Shown one piece after another: positions 23,513 through 33,003 of a DNA stretch of 44,467 nucleotides (position 1 is its first letter; the number at the start of each line of letters is the position of its first letter). Source of the stretch: Eubacteriales bacterium (GTDB lineage Bacteria > Bacillota > Clostridia > Lachnospirales > Lachnospiraceae); assembly GCA_030524455.1 (NCBI GenBank), contig JAUNGT010000023.1, forward strand, positions 1-44,467, written 5' to 3'. The notes beneath the pieces are model-generated. The model was not told where the DNA came from, did not search any database, and was given only the letters and a program-made list of their open reading frames with translations. The position numbers and the translations under genes were made by a program.

Positions 23513-23535
23513 CGAACGCTCTCCTTTTCCGTTCT

Positions 23536-23564
23536 ATTCTACTAGAAAATTCCTGACCTGTCAC
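23536..23564 (-). promoter_or_regulatory. Promoter of the DUF512-der-plsY-gpsA operon
   Basis: Minus strand: GTGACA (23564-23559), 17-bp spacer, TAGAAT (23541-23536), about 24 bp before the start codon. Back-to-back with the prs promoter (only about 10 bp between the -35 boxes). Confidence 0.75.
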
Positions 23565-23574
23565 GACAAATTTC

Positions 23575-23603
23575 TTGACGGCAATGCGGGCGGATGATAT
23601 AAA
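23575..23603 (+). promoter_or_regulatory. Promoter of prs
   Basis: TTGACG (23575-23580), 17-bp spacer, TATAAA (23598-23603). The leader is about 50 nt. Confidence 0.8.
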
Positions 23604-23658
23604 TAATAGAAGAAACAGCCGGTTGTGTTTTACAGCCACATACCCTCTGGAGGAAATT

Positions 23659-24843
23659 ATGCCGAATTTACGCGAACTTGAAAATGCGCTTCCCGTAGGG
23701 CCTCTGAAAATTATTGCCCTCGATTCCGCCGAAAAGCTCGGAAGAAGCGTAAACAATTATCTGGTAACCTTCCGCAGGAATATGCGCAATTCCATGCACG
23801 ACGATCCTGCCTTCCGCGGTTACATCGAGGACAACTACCTGGTGGACGCCTGCTGCCCCCGCTTCGGGACCGGCGAGGCAAAGGGCGAGCTGCATGAATC
23901 CGTCCGCGGAACAGATCTGTATCTGCTGGTGGATATCTGCAATCACAGCCTGACCTACACCTTAAACGGCTATACCAACCATATGTCCCCGGACGATCAC
24001 TATCAGGATTTAAAGCGGATGATCGCCGCCGTGGAGGGCAAAGCCAAGCGTATCACCGTCATCATGCCCTTCCTCTACGAGGGACGCCAGCACAAGAGAA
24101 GCGGCCGGGAATCCCTGGACTGCGCTTACGCGCTGGCCGAGCTGGCCGATATGGGCGTCTCCAACTTTATCACCTTTGACGCCCATGATCCCCGCGTCCA
24201 GAACGCTGCGCCGCTGTGCGGCTTTGACAACTTTACGCCGCCCTACCAGTTCATGCGCGCCCTTTTGGACAATGTACCGGACCTGATCATCGACAAGGAT
24301 CACATGATCGTCATCAGCCCCGACGAGGGAGCCCTGGACCGCACCACCTACTTTGCGAACGTGCTGGGCGTCAACATCGGTATGTTCTACAAACGCCGCG
24401 ACTACTCCGTAATCGTCAACGGCAAAAACCCGATCGTTGCCCACGAATTTCTGGGTGACAATATCGACGGCAGGGATATCGTCATCATCGACGACATGAT
24501 TTCCTCCGGCGGCAGCATGCTCGACACCGCCCGCCAGTTAAAGGAAATGAACGCCCGCCGGGTGTTTATCTGCACCACCTTCGGCCTGTTCACCGACGGC
24601 ATGGACGCCTTCGACGCGGCCTATGAAAAGGGCTGGTTCGACAAGGTGATCACCACCAACCTGACTTACCAGATCCCGGAGCTGCTCTCCCGCCCCTACT
24701 ACATCGAGGCGGACATGAGTAAGTTTTTGGCCTCCATCATCGACTTTATGAACCATGACGTATCGCTGACCAACGTGCTGACGCCCACGGAAAAGATCCG
24801 GACGATTCTGGAAAAATATAATAAACGGGAAGCATACCTGTAA
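23659..24843 (+). CDS. prs: Ribose-phosphate diphosphokinase (long form)
   Basis: 394 residues from the ATG at 23659 (MPNLRELENALP), after aggaaatt; upstream in-frame codons overlap the promoter. The protein is longer than the usual 310-320-residue enzyme, as in other Lachnospiraceae. The ATP/Mg region is GRQHKRSGRESLDCAYALAELADMGVSNFITFDAHDP, whose HDP resembles the usual HS-x-Q/D-A-H motif, and the PRPP-binding loop is IVIIDDMISSGGSMLDTA. It makes PRPP from ribose-5-phosphate and ATP for purine, pyrimidine, His and NAD synthesis. Single gene with a strong terminator. Confidence 0.92.
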   Translation: MPNLRELENALPVGPLKIIALDSAEKLGRSVNNYLVTFRRNMRNSMHDDPAFRGYIEDNYLVDACCPRFGTGEAKGELHESVRGTDLYLLVDICNHSLTYTLNGYTNHMSPDDHYQDLKRMIAAVEGKAKRITVIMPFLYEGRQHKRSGRESLDCAYALAELADMGVSNFITFDAHDPRVQNAAPLCGFDNFTPPYQFMRALLDNVPDLIIDKDHMIVISPDEGALDRTTYFANVLGVNIGMFYKRRDYSVIVNGKNPIVAHEFLGDNIDGRDIVIIDDMISSGGSMLDTARQLKEMNARRVFICTTFGLFTDGMDAFDAAYEKGWFDKVITTNLTYQIPELLSRPYYIEADMSKFLASIIDFMNHDVSLTNVLTPTEKIRTILEKYNKREAYL

Positions 24844-24850
24844 AAGCCTG

Positions 24851-24883
24851 AAAAAAGAATCCTGCCGCCAGGATTCTTTTTTT
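24851..24883 (+). terminator. Bidirectional terminator after prs
   Basis: GAATCCTG-CCGC-CAGGATTC stem with A6 before and T7 after, so it works for prs (plus) and for the convergent PPTase operon (minus, ending at 24910). Confidence 0.9.
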
Positions 24884-24909
24884 ACGCTCAATCGCACAAA
24901 ATCCACATA

Positions 24910-25575
24910 TCATGTTCCTTCCCGGCTGTTCTCATCCTCCCAAAAGCAGGCCGACAGCCAGTAGCCTTCCGGCGCAGGGTATTCCCGGCAGACCATCCGC
25001 CCGGCAGCCTCTTCCTCCGCCGTTTCCAAAAAACTTGCGCTTCCCCCTTCCAGATCCACGCGCACACGGTCAAAGCCCAGGGCCATTCCCCTTCCGGTCA
25101 GCTTCATGGCGCTCTCCTTCACCGTCCAGAGACGGAAAAAACGGCCCGGATCAATCTCCAATCCCTCCGTCCCCTCACCCGGCGCCAGAAAATGCCGCAG
25201 CAGGCCGCTGCGCACCGGACGTTCCTGCTGCAGATCCACTCCCACCGGGCAGAACGCAAACGCGCAGACCGCATAATCCCCGGAATGGGAAAGGCTGAGC
25301 CAGACCGGCCTGCGCCCTTTTTTTATCTCCAGACAGGGCTGGCCGCTCTCCCCATACCACACTAGGCAATCCCCGTAGCCGTTTTGGCGCTTCGCATAAT
25401 CCGCCAGCAGCCCTGCCGTCAGAGAGGCCGCCTTTTTCTGCAGCCCTCTGCAGGCGTCCGCTTTTTTTTGCCGCTCCGGCGCAGAAAGCCGGTAAGCTCT
25501 CCGGAGAAGCTCCTCGCGGTAAAGAGGGCGGATATCCGCCAGATAAAGGCGGATCCGCCCTTTTTCCTGCCTCAT
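24910..25575 (-). CDS. 4'-phosphopantetheinyl transferase (Sfp-like)
   Basis: 221 residues with the three motifs of the Sfp/HetI group: WLSLSHSGDYAVCAFA, VGVDLQ, and FFRLWTVKESAMKLTGRGM (W/F-x2-KEA/S-x2-K). These bind Mg2+ and CoA and transfer 4'-phosphopantetheine to a carrier-protein serine. The gene overlaps the lysozyme gene by 4 bp. No NRPS/PKS gene is in the window, so the partner may be a fatty-acid or a distant peptide/polyketide carrier. Confidence 0.88.
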   Translation of the reverse strand: MRQEKGRIRLYLADIRPLYREELLRRAYRLSAPERQKKADACRGLQKKAASLTAGLLADYAKRQNGYGDCLVWYGESGQPCLEIKKGRRPVWLSLSHSGDYAVCAFAFCPVGVDLQQERPVRSGLLRHFLAPGEGTEGLEIDPGRFFRLWTVKESAMKLTGRGMALGFDRVRVDLEGGSASFLETAEEEAAGRMVCREYPAPEGYWLSACFWEDENSREGT

Positions 25576-27518
25576 TCCGCCGCCGTCAGGTAGCCGGACA
25601 CCGCATAAAGCACCTGCCCGTTGTAGGACAGCCTGGTCCAGCCCCGGTCCGGATCCACCGCCAGCCGCTGGGCCGTGGCGTCCCCGGTCAGCTGCGCCAC
25701 CACCTGGGAGGGCTCGTTGGTGGTCGGCAGATTGCGCAGGTTCGTCTCCCCGCTCTTGGCCTTCACCGTGCCGGAGGCTGCCACAAAGTGCATCCCCGCC
25801 TCCGGATTCTCCGCCGTAGGCTTCTCCTTTTCCTTATAATCCATGCTGGTGGCCAAAAGCCTGGAGGACGCATACACAATCTGTCCGTTGACCTCCAGCC
25901 GGGACCAGCCGGTGTCGGAGCTGCCGCTGACGCCGGTGCGCACCACCGCCTCCCCGTAGCTCAGGGTTCCCACGATATTCCCGGTCTCCGTGCTGGGATT
26001 GTCCCGCAGATTTACCTTGTCCCGGGCGGTCACCGCCTCGTTCACCGTCCGGAAGGTCAGGCCGCCCGCCTGGAAGCTTCCGGCCCCAGCGCTCCCCTGG
26101 CTCTTTTCCGCAGAGCTGCCCTCCGACTGTCCTGCAGCGCCGCCGGACCCGCCTGCCGGCTGGCTCTTTGCGCCCAGCTCCGTGGTCAAAAAGCTGTGCA
26201 CCGCGTATAGCCGCTGGCCGTTGTATATCACGCGGTCCCAGCCGCTGGGGCTTGTGGCCGTGCGTTGGGCTGTCTCCCCGTTTTTCAGGGTATACACCAC
26301 CTGGCTGCCCTCCGTGGTGGGAAGATTGCGCAGGTTCGTCTGATCCTTGGCCGTCACCGTCTCGTCCACCTCCGTGAAGTTCATCCCGACCTCGGGATTG
26401 GCCTCCACGATTTCCGCCGGATTCTGATCCTTGGCCTGGGCCTCCTTGCTGTAGCCAAAATAGGCAACGTTGACATCCACACTGCCCCGGATCCCCGCCA
26501 CCTGTCCCTGGCTGGTATACTGCCACATGGCGTGCGCGCCGCTGTAGCTGGAGGCCGGCGTCTCCGGGAAGGGCTTCTCGGGATACTGCGATACCCACAC
26601 CCGGTACCGGCTGCCCAGCGTCTCCATATCCCACTGGGCGCTGCCCTCCATCTCGTTGCGGGAAGCGTAAAACATGGGCGTATAGCCGGCTGCCGCCACG
26701 CTGTCCAGAAAAGTGCAGGCAAGCTGCGTGCGCTCCTCCTTGGTCAGGCCGTACTGGCGGCTGTCCGCCGACTGAAAATCCTCACAGTTATAGGCCACCG
26801 GATAGGTGATCCGATATTTTGCGATAAAGCTGCACAGCCAGGCAGCCTCCTCCTGGGCCTCCTGCCGGTTCACCGCGGAAGAAAAGAAGTAGGCGCCGGC
26901 CTTAATGCCGTTGGCCGTGGCCTCCTGCAGGTTATAGCGCGCCCCCGGGTCCTCATAGATGATGCCCGTGGACTTGGTGCGATAGCCCACCCGGATCATG
27001 GCAAACTCCACCCCCGAAGCCTTCACCTGGCCCCAGTCGATGGTTCCCTGATATTTGGAAACGTCGATCCCCAGGGTGACATCCCCGGTCTCTCCCTCCG
27101 GAACCTGCAGCGCTCCCACGTCCACCGCTGCGCCGGTCTGTCCGTCGCCGTTTGTGTCGGACGGGGTCTGGGGGTCCTCTGCATCATCCATGCTGCCCAC
27201 CTCCGCCGCCACATTTTGCTCCGCCGGCACGGCAGAGGATGGGGTTTCCTCCGATTCCTCCGCCGTCTCCGAAAGGGTCTCTCCCGTCTCCTCAGCTGTC
27301 TGTGCCGTTTCCGTGACTGTCGGCTCCGTCTGTGTGCCTGCCGCCCCCGTCTCTGCGCCGGACAGGGCGGACGCAGACTTTTCTCCGCGCCCCGCCAGCA
27401 AAAATACAAGGACCGCGATCAGGATCACAAGCGCCAACGCAGGAATCATCCACACAAGCATTTCAGGAGACAGATTTCTTTTTCCGCCGCTTCTTCCATT
27501 CCTTCTTCTCTTCCGCAT
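25572..27518 (-). CDS. GH25 lysozyme with three SH3 domains
   Basis: 648 residues. A basic N-terminus and membrane helix (about 22-43), then an acidic Thr/Glu-rich linker to about 145. The GH25 muramidase domain (about 147-355) starts LGIDVSKYQGTIDW, with the first catalytic Asp, and has a later acidic pair at YPVAYNCEDFQS; the usual D-x-E is N-x-E here. Three bacterial SH3 domains follow (about 386-449, 496-557, 583-648), each of the TNLRNLPTT/NLRDNPST type that binds peptidoglycan. Likely membrane-anchored wall remodelling or lysis enzyme. It lies 31 bp after ddh, the meso-DAP gene, and before the PPTase gene. Confidence 0.9.
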   Translation of the reverse strand: MRKRRRNGRSGGKRNLSPEMLVWMIPALALVILIAVLVFLLAGRGEKSASALSGAETGAAGTQTEPTVTETAQTAEETGETLSETAEESEETPSSAVPAEQNVAAEVGSMDDAEDPQTPSDTNGDGQTGAAVDVGALQVPEGETGDVTLGIDVSKYQGTIDWGQVKASGVEFAMIRVGYRTKSTGIIYEDPGARYNLQEATANGIKAGAYFFSSAVNRQEAQEEAAWLCSFIAKYRITYPVAYNCEDFQSADSRQYGLTKEERTQLACTFLDSVAAAGYTPMFYASRNEMEGSAQWDMETLGSRYRVWVSQYPEKPFPETPASSYSGAHAMWQYTSQGQVAGIRGSVDVNVAYFGYSKEAQAKDQNPAEIVEANPEVGMNFTEVDETVTAKDQTNLRNLPTTEGSQVVYTLKNGETAQRTATSPSGWDRVIYNGQRLYAVHSFLTTELGAKSQPAGGSGGAAGQSEGSSAEKSQGSAGAGSFQAGGLTFRTVNEAVTARDKVNLRDNPSTETGNIVGTLSYGEAVVRTGVSGSSDTGWSRLEVNGQIVYASSRLLATSMDYKEKEKPTAENPEAGMHFVAASGTVKAKSGETNLRNLPTTNEPSQVVAQLTGDATAQRLAVDPDRGWTRLSYNGQVLYAVSGYLTAAE

Positions 27519-27549
27519 CGCTAAACTCCCTCATATGTTCCAACAGGCT

Positions 27550-28536
27550 TTACAGCAGGTGTGCGCGCAGCTCCTCCGCGGATTTCGGGGAAAGGTAAGC
27601 GGGCGCGATGTCGAACATGGTCTTGCAGCCGCTCATGCCCTCCTGATTCATCCGGTACGCCGCCCGCGCGCAGGCTGCGATCACGGAGCCGGTAAACTCC
27701 GGATTGGAATCCAGCTTTAAGCTGTACTCGATCACATGCTTATGCTCCTTCTCCGGTCCGGTCACGCCGGTGCGGATCACGCAGCCGCCGTGGGGAAGCC
27801 CGCTGTGGTCGCGCTTCATCTCCTCCTCGGTGATAAAGTGTACCGTCGTGTCATAGTCTGCAAAATAGTTGGGCATGGTCTTAATCTCGTTCTCGATCCG
27901 GGCAAGATCCGCGCCCTCCTTCGCCACCACAAAGCACTCTCTCGTATGCTTCTGACGGGTGGTCAGCTCCGGATTTTTGCCGCTTCTGACCGCCTCCAGC
28001 GCCTCCGGAACCGGAATGGTGTACTGACGCGCATCCTTTACGCCCTCGATCCGGCGCACCGCGTCGGAATGTCCCTGGCTGACGCCCTTGCCCCAAAAGG
28101 TGTAATCGGTGCCCTCGGGCAGGATGCAGTTGGCATAAAGGCGGTTTAAGGAAAACATGCCGGGATCCCAGCCGCAGGAAATGATGCCGATCCTGCCTGC
28201 CGCCTTCGCCGCTGCGTCCACCTTTGCAAAATGCTCCGGGATCCGCGCGTGCGTGTCAAAGCTGTCCACCACGTTGTACAGCGCCGCATATTCCGGCGTC
28301 TGCACCGGCAGATCCGTGGCGGATCCGCCGCAGATCACCAGCACGTCGATCTGATCCTTCATCTCCTTCAGCGCATCCGCAGAAAGCACCCTTACCCCCT
28401 GCGTGCGCACCTGAACGCTGCCGGGATCGCGGCGGGTAAACACAGCGGCAAGCTCCATATCCGGATTCTGCGCCACCGCGCTCTCCACTCCTTTTCCAAG
28501 ATTTCCATAACCTAAAATTCCGATTCTGATTTTCAT
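27550..28536 (-). CDS. ddh: meso-Diaminopimelate D-dehydrogenase
   Basis: 328 residues. The N-terminal dinucleotide fold has ILGYGNLGKGVE; diagnostic family blocks are VICGGSATDLPVQTPEYA, NVVDSFDTHARIPEHF, SCGWDPGMFSLNRLY and FWGKGVSQGHSDAVRRI. It converts tetrahydrodipicolinate to meso-diaminopimelate in one NADPH-dependent step, feeding peptidoglycan and lysine. The adjacent lysozyme and amidase genes make this a cell-wall block. Confidence 0.95.
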   Translation of the reverse strand: MKIRIGILGYGNLGKGVESAVAQNPDMELAAVFTRRDPGSVQVRTQGVRVLSADALKEMKDQIDVLVICGGSATDLPVQTPEYAALYNVVDSFDTHARIPEHFAKVDAAAKAAGRIGIISCGWDPGMFSLNRLYANCILPEGTDYTFWGKGVSQGHSDAVRRIEGVKDARQYTIPVPEALEAVRSGKNPELTTRQKHTRECFVVAKEGADLARIENEIKTMPNYFADYDTTVHFITEEEMKRDHSGLPHGGCVIRTGVTGPEKEHKHVIEYSLKLDSNPEFTGSVIAACARAAYRMNQEGMSGCKTMFDIAPAYLSPKSAEELRAHLL

Positions 28537-28651
28537 CGTCCCTGATTCTCCTTTTTTAGTTCTCTGACAAACTCTATCTTAGCACAAAGCCTCCCGGCGG
28601 AAAAGTCCCTTTCCGTGTTTTCCTTCATCACCCTCGATGGACAAGGGGCAC

Positions 28652-29608
28652 CTATACCTCAGAGATATATGCCTCCAGCTCCTTTTTCAGCTCCTCCCAG
28701 GCGTCCTCGTGCTCCACATAATACAGCGGGCACAGCTTTCCCGCCGCATCATAGTGACGCTTCACGTCCGAGGGGCCCAGCCGGTACTCCTGCATCAGCC
28801 AGCCCAGCAGACGGATCAGCGACTGTCTGGTCGCATCCGTGAACCTTCCGTTCTCATCCAGGTAGCAGCACTCGATTGAAATGGAATTATAGTTGTGTTC
28901 CATCACCGCATAGCCGATCTCGTCAAGCGGCAGGCATTGGATGATCTCCCCGTCGTAGCCGATCACAAAATGCGCTGAGGCGGAGGTTTCCCCGGTGAGC
29001 CCCAGATTTTCAAAATAGCTCCGGTTCTGGGCAGCGCTGGTCCCGGCGTTGGCAGTGTAATGCACAAAAAGCTCCGTCACCTCGGGCAGCTTCTCCCCCG
29101 GCCGGGAAAACTCGTTGGGTGTCAGAAAATCCTCCGTAATCTGCGGCTTCTTTGAGGTGTTTTCCTCGATCAGCCTCTCCTCCTCCCGGCGCAGCACCGC
29201 TGCCGTATCCTCTGCCTTATCTCTCTTTAAAAAAGCAGCCAGCTTCCAGATCCCGACTGCGGCCAAAAGCACAACCGCCGCTGCAGCCGCCAGAAAAACA
29301 GCCCGGCGGATCCGCCGTTTCCGGCGCAGAAGCTTTCTTCGCTCCAGCCTTCGCCGCCTGTCCCGCTCCTGCGCCGTCCTGCGCGCTGCCGGCCGTCTCT
29401 CCAGGGAGGGAATCTGAAGCCTCTCATCCCGAAGCGCCTGCCGGGGACGGAGGGCGGGAGCAGGATTGCTTTCTTCCTCCTCAAACCAGCCTCTTGACTC
29501 CCCGTAGAGAAGGTCCAGGTCTTTGTTTTTCCCAGCGTGCCGCCGCTCTCTCTCCTGCTTTTTCCCTCCGTACAAGAGCTTTAGCTCGTCGTTTCGTTTT
29601 TTACCCAT
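28652..29608 (-). CDS. Membrane-anchored N-acetylmuramoyl-L-alanine amidase (Amidase_2)
   Basis: 318 residues from the ATG at 29608 (MGKKRNDELKLLYGGK); an ATG at 29635 lies in a terminator stem without its own SD. Strongly basic first 100 residues, one membrane helix at about 101-126 (FLAAAAAVVLLAAVGIWKL), then a Type-2 amidase domain (about 170-315): Zn-ligand His in FVHYTANAG, SAHFVIGYDGEIIQCLP, NSISIECCY, and the second His in VKRHYDAAGKLCP, whose cysteine takes the third ligand place as in PGRP-type amidases. It cleaves the MurNAc-L-Ala bond. The SD is embedded in the aspS terminator hairpin (see 29610-29674). Confidence 0.88.
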   Translation of the reverse strand: MGKKRNDELKLLYGGKKQERERRHAGKNKDLDLLYGESRGWFEEEESNPAPALRPRQALRDERLQIPSLERRPAARRTAQERDRRRRLERRKLLRRKRRIRRAVFLAAAAAVVLLAAVGIWKLAAFLKRDKAEDTAAVLRREEERLIEENTSKKPQITEDFLTPNEFSRPGEKLPEVTELFVHYTANAGTSAAQNRSYFENLGLTGETSASAHFVIGYDGEIIQCLPLDEIGYAVMEHNYNSISIECCYLDENGRFTDATRQSLIRLLGWLMQEYRLGPSDVKRHYDAAGKLCPLYYVEHEDAWEELKKELEAYISEV

Positions 29609-29609
29609 G

Positions 29610-29674
29610 AAAAAAGCCGCTCCCTCATCTGTCATTTTTTTACGCTTTTATGACAGAATAGCACAGGAAGCGGC
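29610..29674 (-). terminator. Terminator after aspS that overlaps the amidase translation start
   Basis: On the RNA: outer helix gccgcttcc (29674-29666) with gggagcggc (29624-29616), 9 pairs with one G-U; inner helix tctgtcat/atgacaga (29657-29650 with 29635-29628), 8 pairs; then TTTTTT directly before the amidase ATG. The amidase SD (gagggag) is the 3' arm of the outer helix. Confidence 0.75.
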
Positions 29675-29722
29675 AAATATAGGATGCGGAATCCTTAATT
29701 TTTTTTTAAATTTTTACGCGGC

Positions 29723-31522
<1,800 letters not shown>

Positions 31523-31538
31523 GTCAGTTCTCCTCTCC

Positions 31539-32801
31539 TCATCTGTCTATGGGATTTTTGTAAAATTCCACAAAGTCCGTATAGCCCTCTTTGGTAAGCT
31601 GCTCCTTCTGGAATTTCTTATTCTTATTCATCCGGGCCACCAGCACCTGGGAGCCGTCCTTCCTTGCCTCCTGCGCCTTTGCGATCACCTCGCAGAGCCG
31701 CTCGCCGGATACGCCCTTTTCGATCAGATAAGCGGTTTTCTTCGGCTGGTTGGGAATCCGGAAGCCGTTCTCCATCATCAGCAGAATAATCCGCTCAAAG
31801 CCGATGGAAAAACCGCAGGCCGGCACATCATTCCCGGTAAAACGTCCCACCATCCTGTCATAGCGCCCGCCGCCTCCGCAGCTTCCGCCAAACTGCGGGA
31901 TCGCGATCTCGAAAATCGTGCCCGTGTAGTAGGACATTCCCCGCACCAGCGTGGGATCAAAGGTAATCTCAAAGGAGGAAGCCCTGGTCGCCCGCACGCT
32001 GTCGATGATCTCGGAAAGGCTCTGCGCCACATCTGCCTCCAGGAAATCGCCCAGACAGCCGGCCAGCCATTCCACGCTGTTCTGATTTGCCGCAAGCTGC
32101 TCAAACAGCTCCATGTATTTGTCCGCCGCCTCCCGGGCAAAGCCGCTCTCCTCCAGCTCCTTTTTCACGCCCTCTGCGCCGATCTTGTCCATCTTATCCA
32201 GAATGATGAACACGGTGTCAAAATCCTTCTCCTCAAAGCCGCTGTAGGCCGCCATGGCCTTCAGAATCCGCCGGTCGTTGATCCGGATGACAAAGCCGGA
32301 AAAGCCCAGCTTTCCGAGCGTTGTTGTGGTTGCCAAAATCAGCTCGATCTCCGCCAGGTTGGAGGGCTCTCCCAGAATATCGATATCGCACTGCATAAAC
32401 TGACGGTAGCGCCCTCTCTGGGGGCGGTCCGCCCGCCACACGTTGCCGATCTGCAGCGCCTTGAAGGGAGACGGCAGCTCGTTTGCGTGATTCGCATAGA
32501 AACGCACCAGCGGAACGGTCAGGTCATAGCGCAGGCCGCCGTCCACCAGATCGGCCTCCTCCTTCGCCTCCGCCAGGTTTAGCTTCTCACCCCGCTTCAA
32601 AATCTTAAAGATCAGCTTCTCATTCTCTCCGCCCTGCTTGCTGTTCAGATTTCCGATGCTTTCCACACAGGGGGTTTCAATGGAAGTAAAACCGAATTTC
32701 CCGTAGGTTTCCTTGATCACGCTGATGCAGTAATCCCGCAGCTGCATTTCCGCCGGCAGGATATCCTTCATCCCCGTGACCGGTTTTTTATTTAATGCCA
32801 T
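31539..32801 (-). CDS. hisS: Histidyl-tRNA synthetase
   Basis: 420 residues from the ATG at 32801 (MALNKKPVTGMKDILP, after aaaaggag). Class II: motif 1 region YGKFGFTSIETPCVE, motif 2 NVWRADRPQRGRYRQFMQCDID, histidine motif RGMSYYTGTIFEI, motif 3 FSIGFERI, and the C-terminal anticodon domain. The RADRPQRGRYRQF variant (canonical FRxExPQxGRxRQF) is typical for one clostridial HisRS branch. First gene of the hisS-aspS operon. Confidence 0.96.
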   Translation of the reverse strand: MALNKKPVTGMKDILPAEMQLRDYCISVIKETYGKFGFTSIETPCVESIGNLNSKQGGENEKLIFKILKRGEKLNLAEAKEEADLVDGGLRYDLTVPLVRFYANHANELPSPFKALQIGNVWRADRPQRGRYRQFMQCDIDILGEPSNLAEIELILATTTTLGKLGFSGFVIRINDRRILKAMAAYSGFEEKDFDTVFIILDKMDKIGAEGVKKELEESGFAREAADKYMELFEQLAANQNSVEWLAGCLGDFLEADVAQSLSEIIDSVRATRASSFEITFDPTLVRGMSYYTGTIFEIAIPQFGGSCGGGGRYDRMVGRFTGNDVPACGFSIGFERIILLMMENGFRIPNQPKKTAYLIEKGVSGERLCEVIAKAQEARKDGSQVLVARMNKNKKFQKEQLTKEGYTDFVEFYKNPIDR

Positions 32802-32855
32802 CCTTACGTTCTCCTTTTCCGGCCGCCTTCTCACCGGCCGCCGTATCTTTTTCCG

Positions 32856-32884
32856 ATTCTACCCTATTTTAATGGATTTTACAA
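32856..32884 (-). promoter_or_regulatory. Promoter of hisS-aspS
   Basis: Minus strand: TTGTAA (32884-32879), 17-bp spacer, TAGAAT (32861-32856), about 55 bp upstream of hisS. I see no T-box specifier or antiterminator elements in the short leader. Confidence 0.7.
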
Positions 32885-32956
32885 GAGGTATTCTATTTAT
32901 ACATTTTTTACATATTTATGTAGATTTTTAGAAAAATTTATTATATTATTAAGAAA

Positions 32957-33003
32957 TGGTGTCCCAAGGGACCCGATAAGCCAACTACTAAGGAGGTAGC
33001 TAT
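32957..33003 (+). promoter_or_regulatory. Structured leader of the NCS2 permease gene
   Basis: The hairpin gtcc-caag-ggac (32961-32972) is followed by a helix CUAC/GUAG (about 32986-33000) whose loop holds the SD aaggag; the outer bases CCA and UGG would also pair over the start codon. The upstream region to 32885 is AT-rich with possible -10 boxes near 32942-32950 but no clear -35. It does not fit a purine riboswitch core. Confidence 0.4.

Noticed and set aside
26265..27524. A 419-codon plus-strand open frame
   Set aside because: Antisense of the GH25 lysozyme gene; no SD and no family features.
28560..28651. Weak inverted repeat (cggaaa/tttccg) as terminator of the amidase gene
   Set aside because: Only 6 bp and no T tract; not distinguishable from chance.
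32802..33001. T-box leader for hisS-aspS or a purine riboswitch for the NCS2 gene
   Set aside because: No antiterminator or specifier-like structure in the short hisS leader, and no purine aptamer core before the permease.
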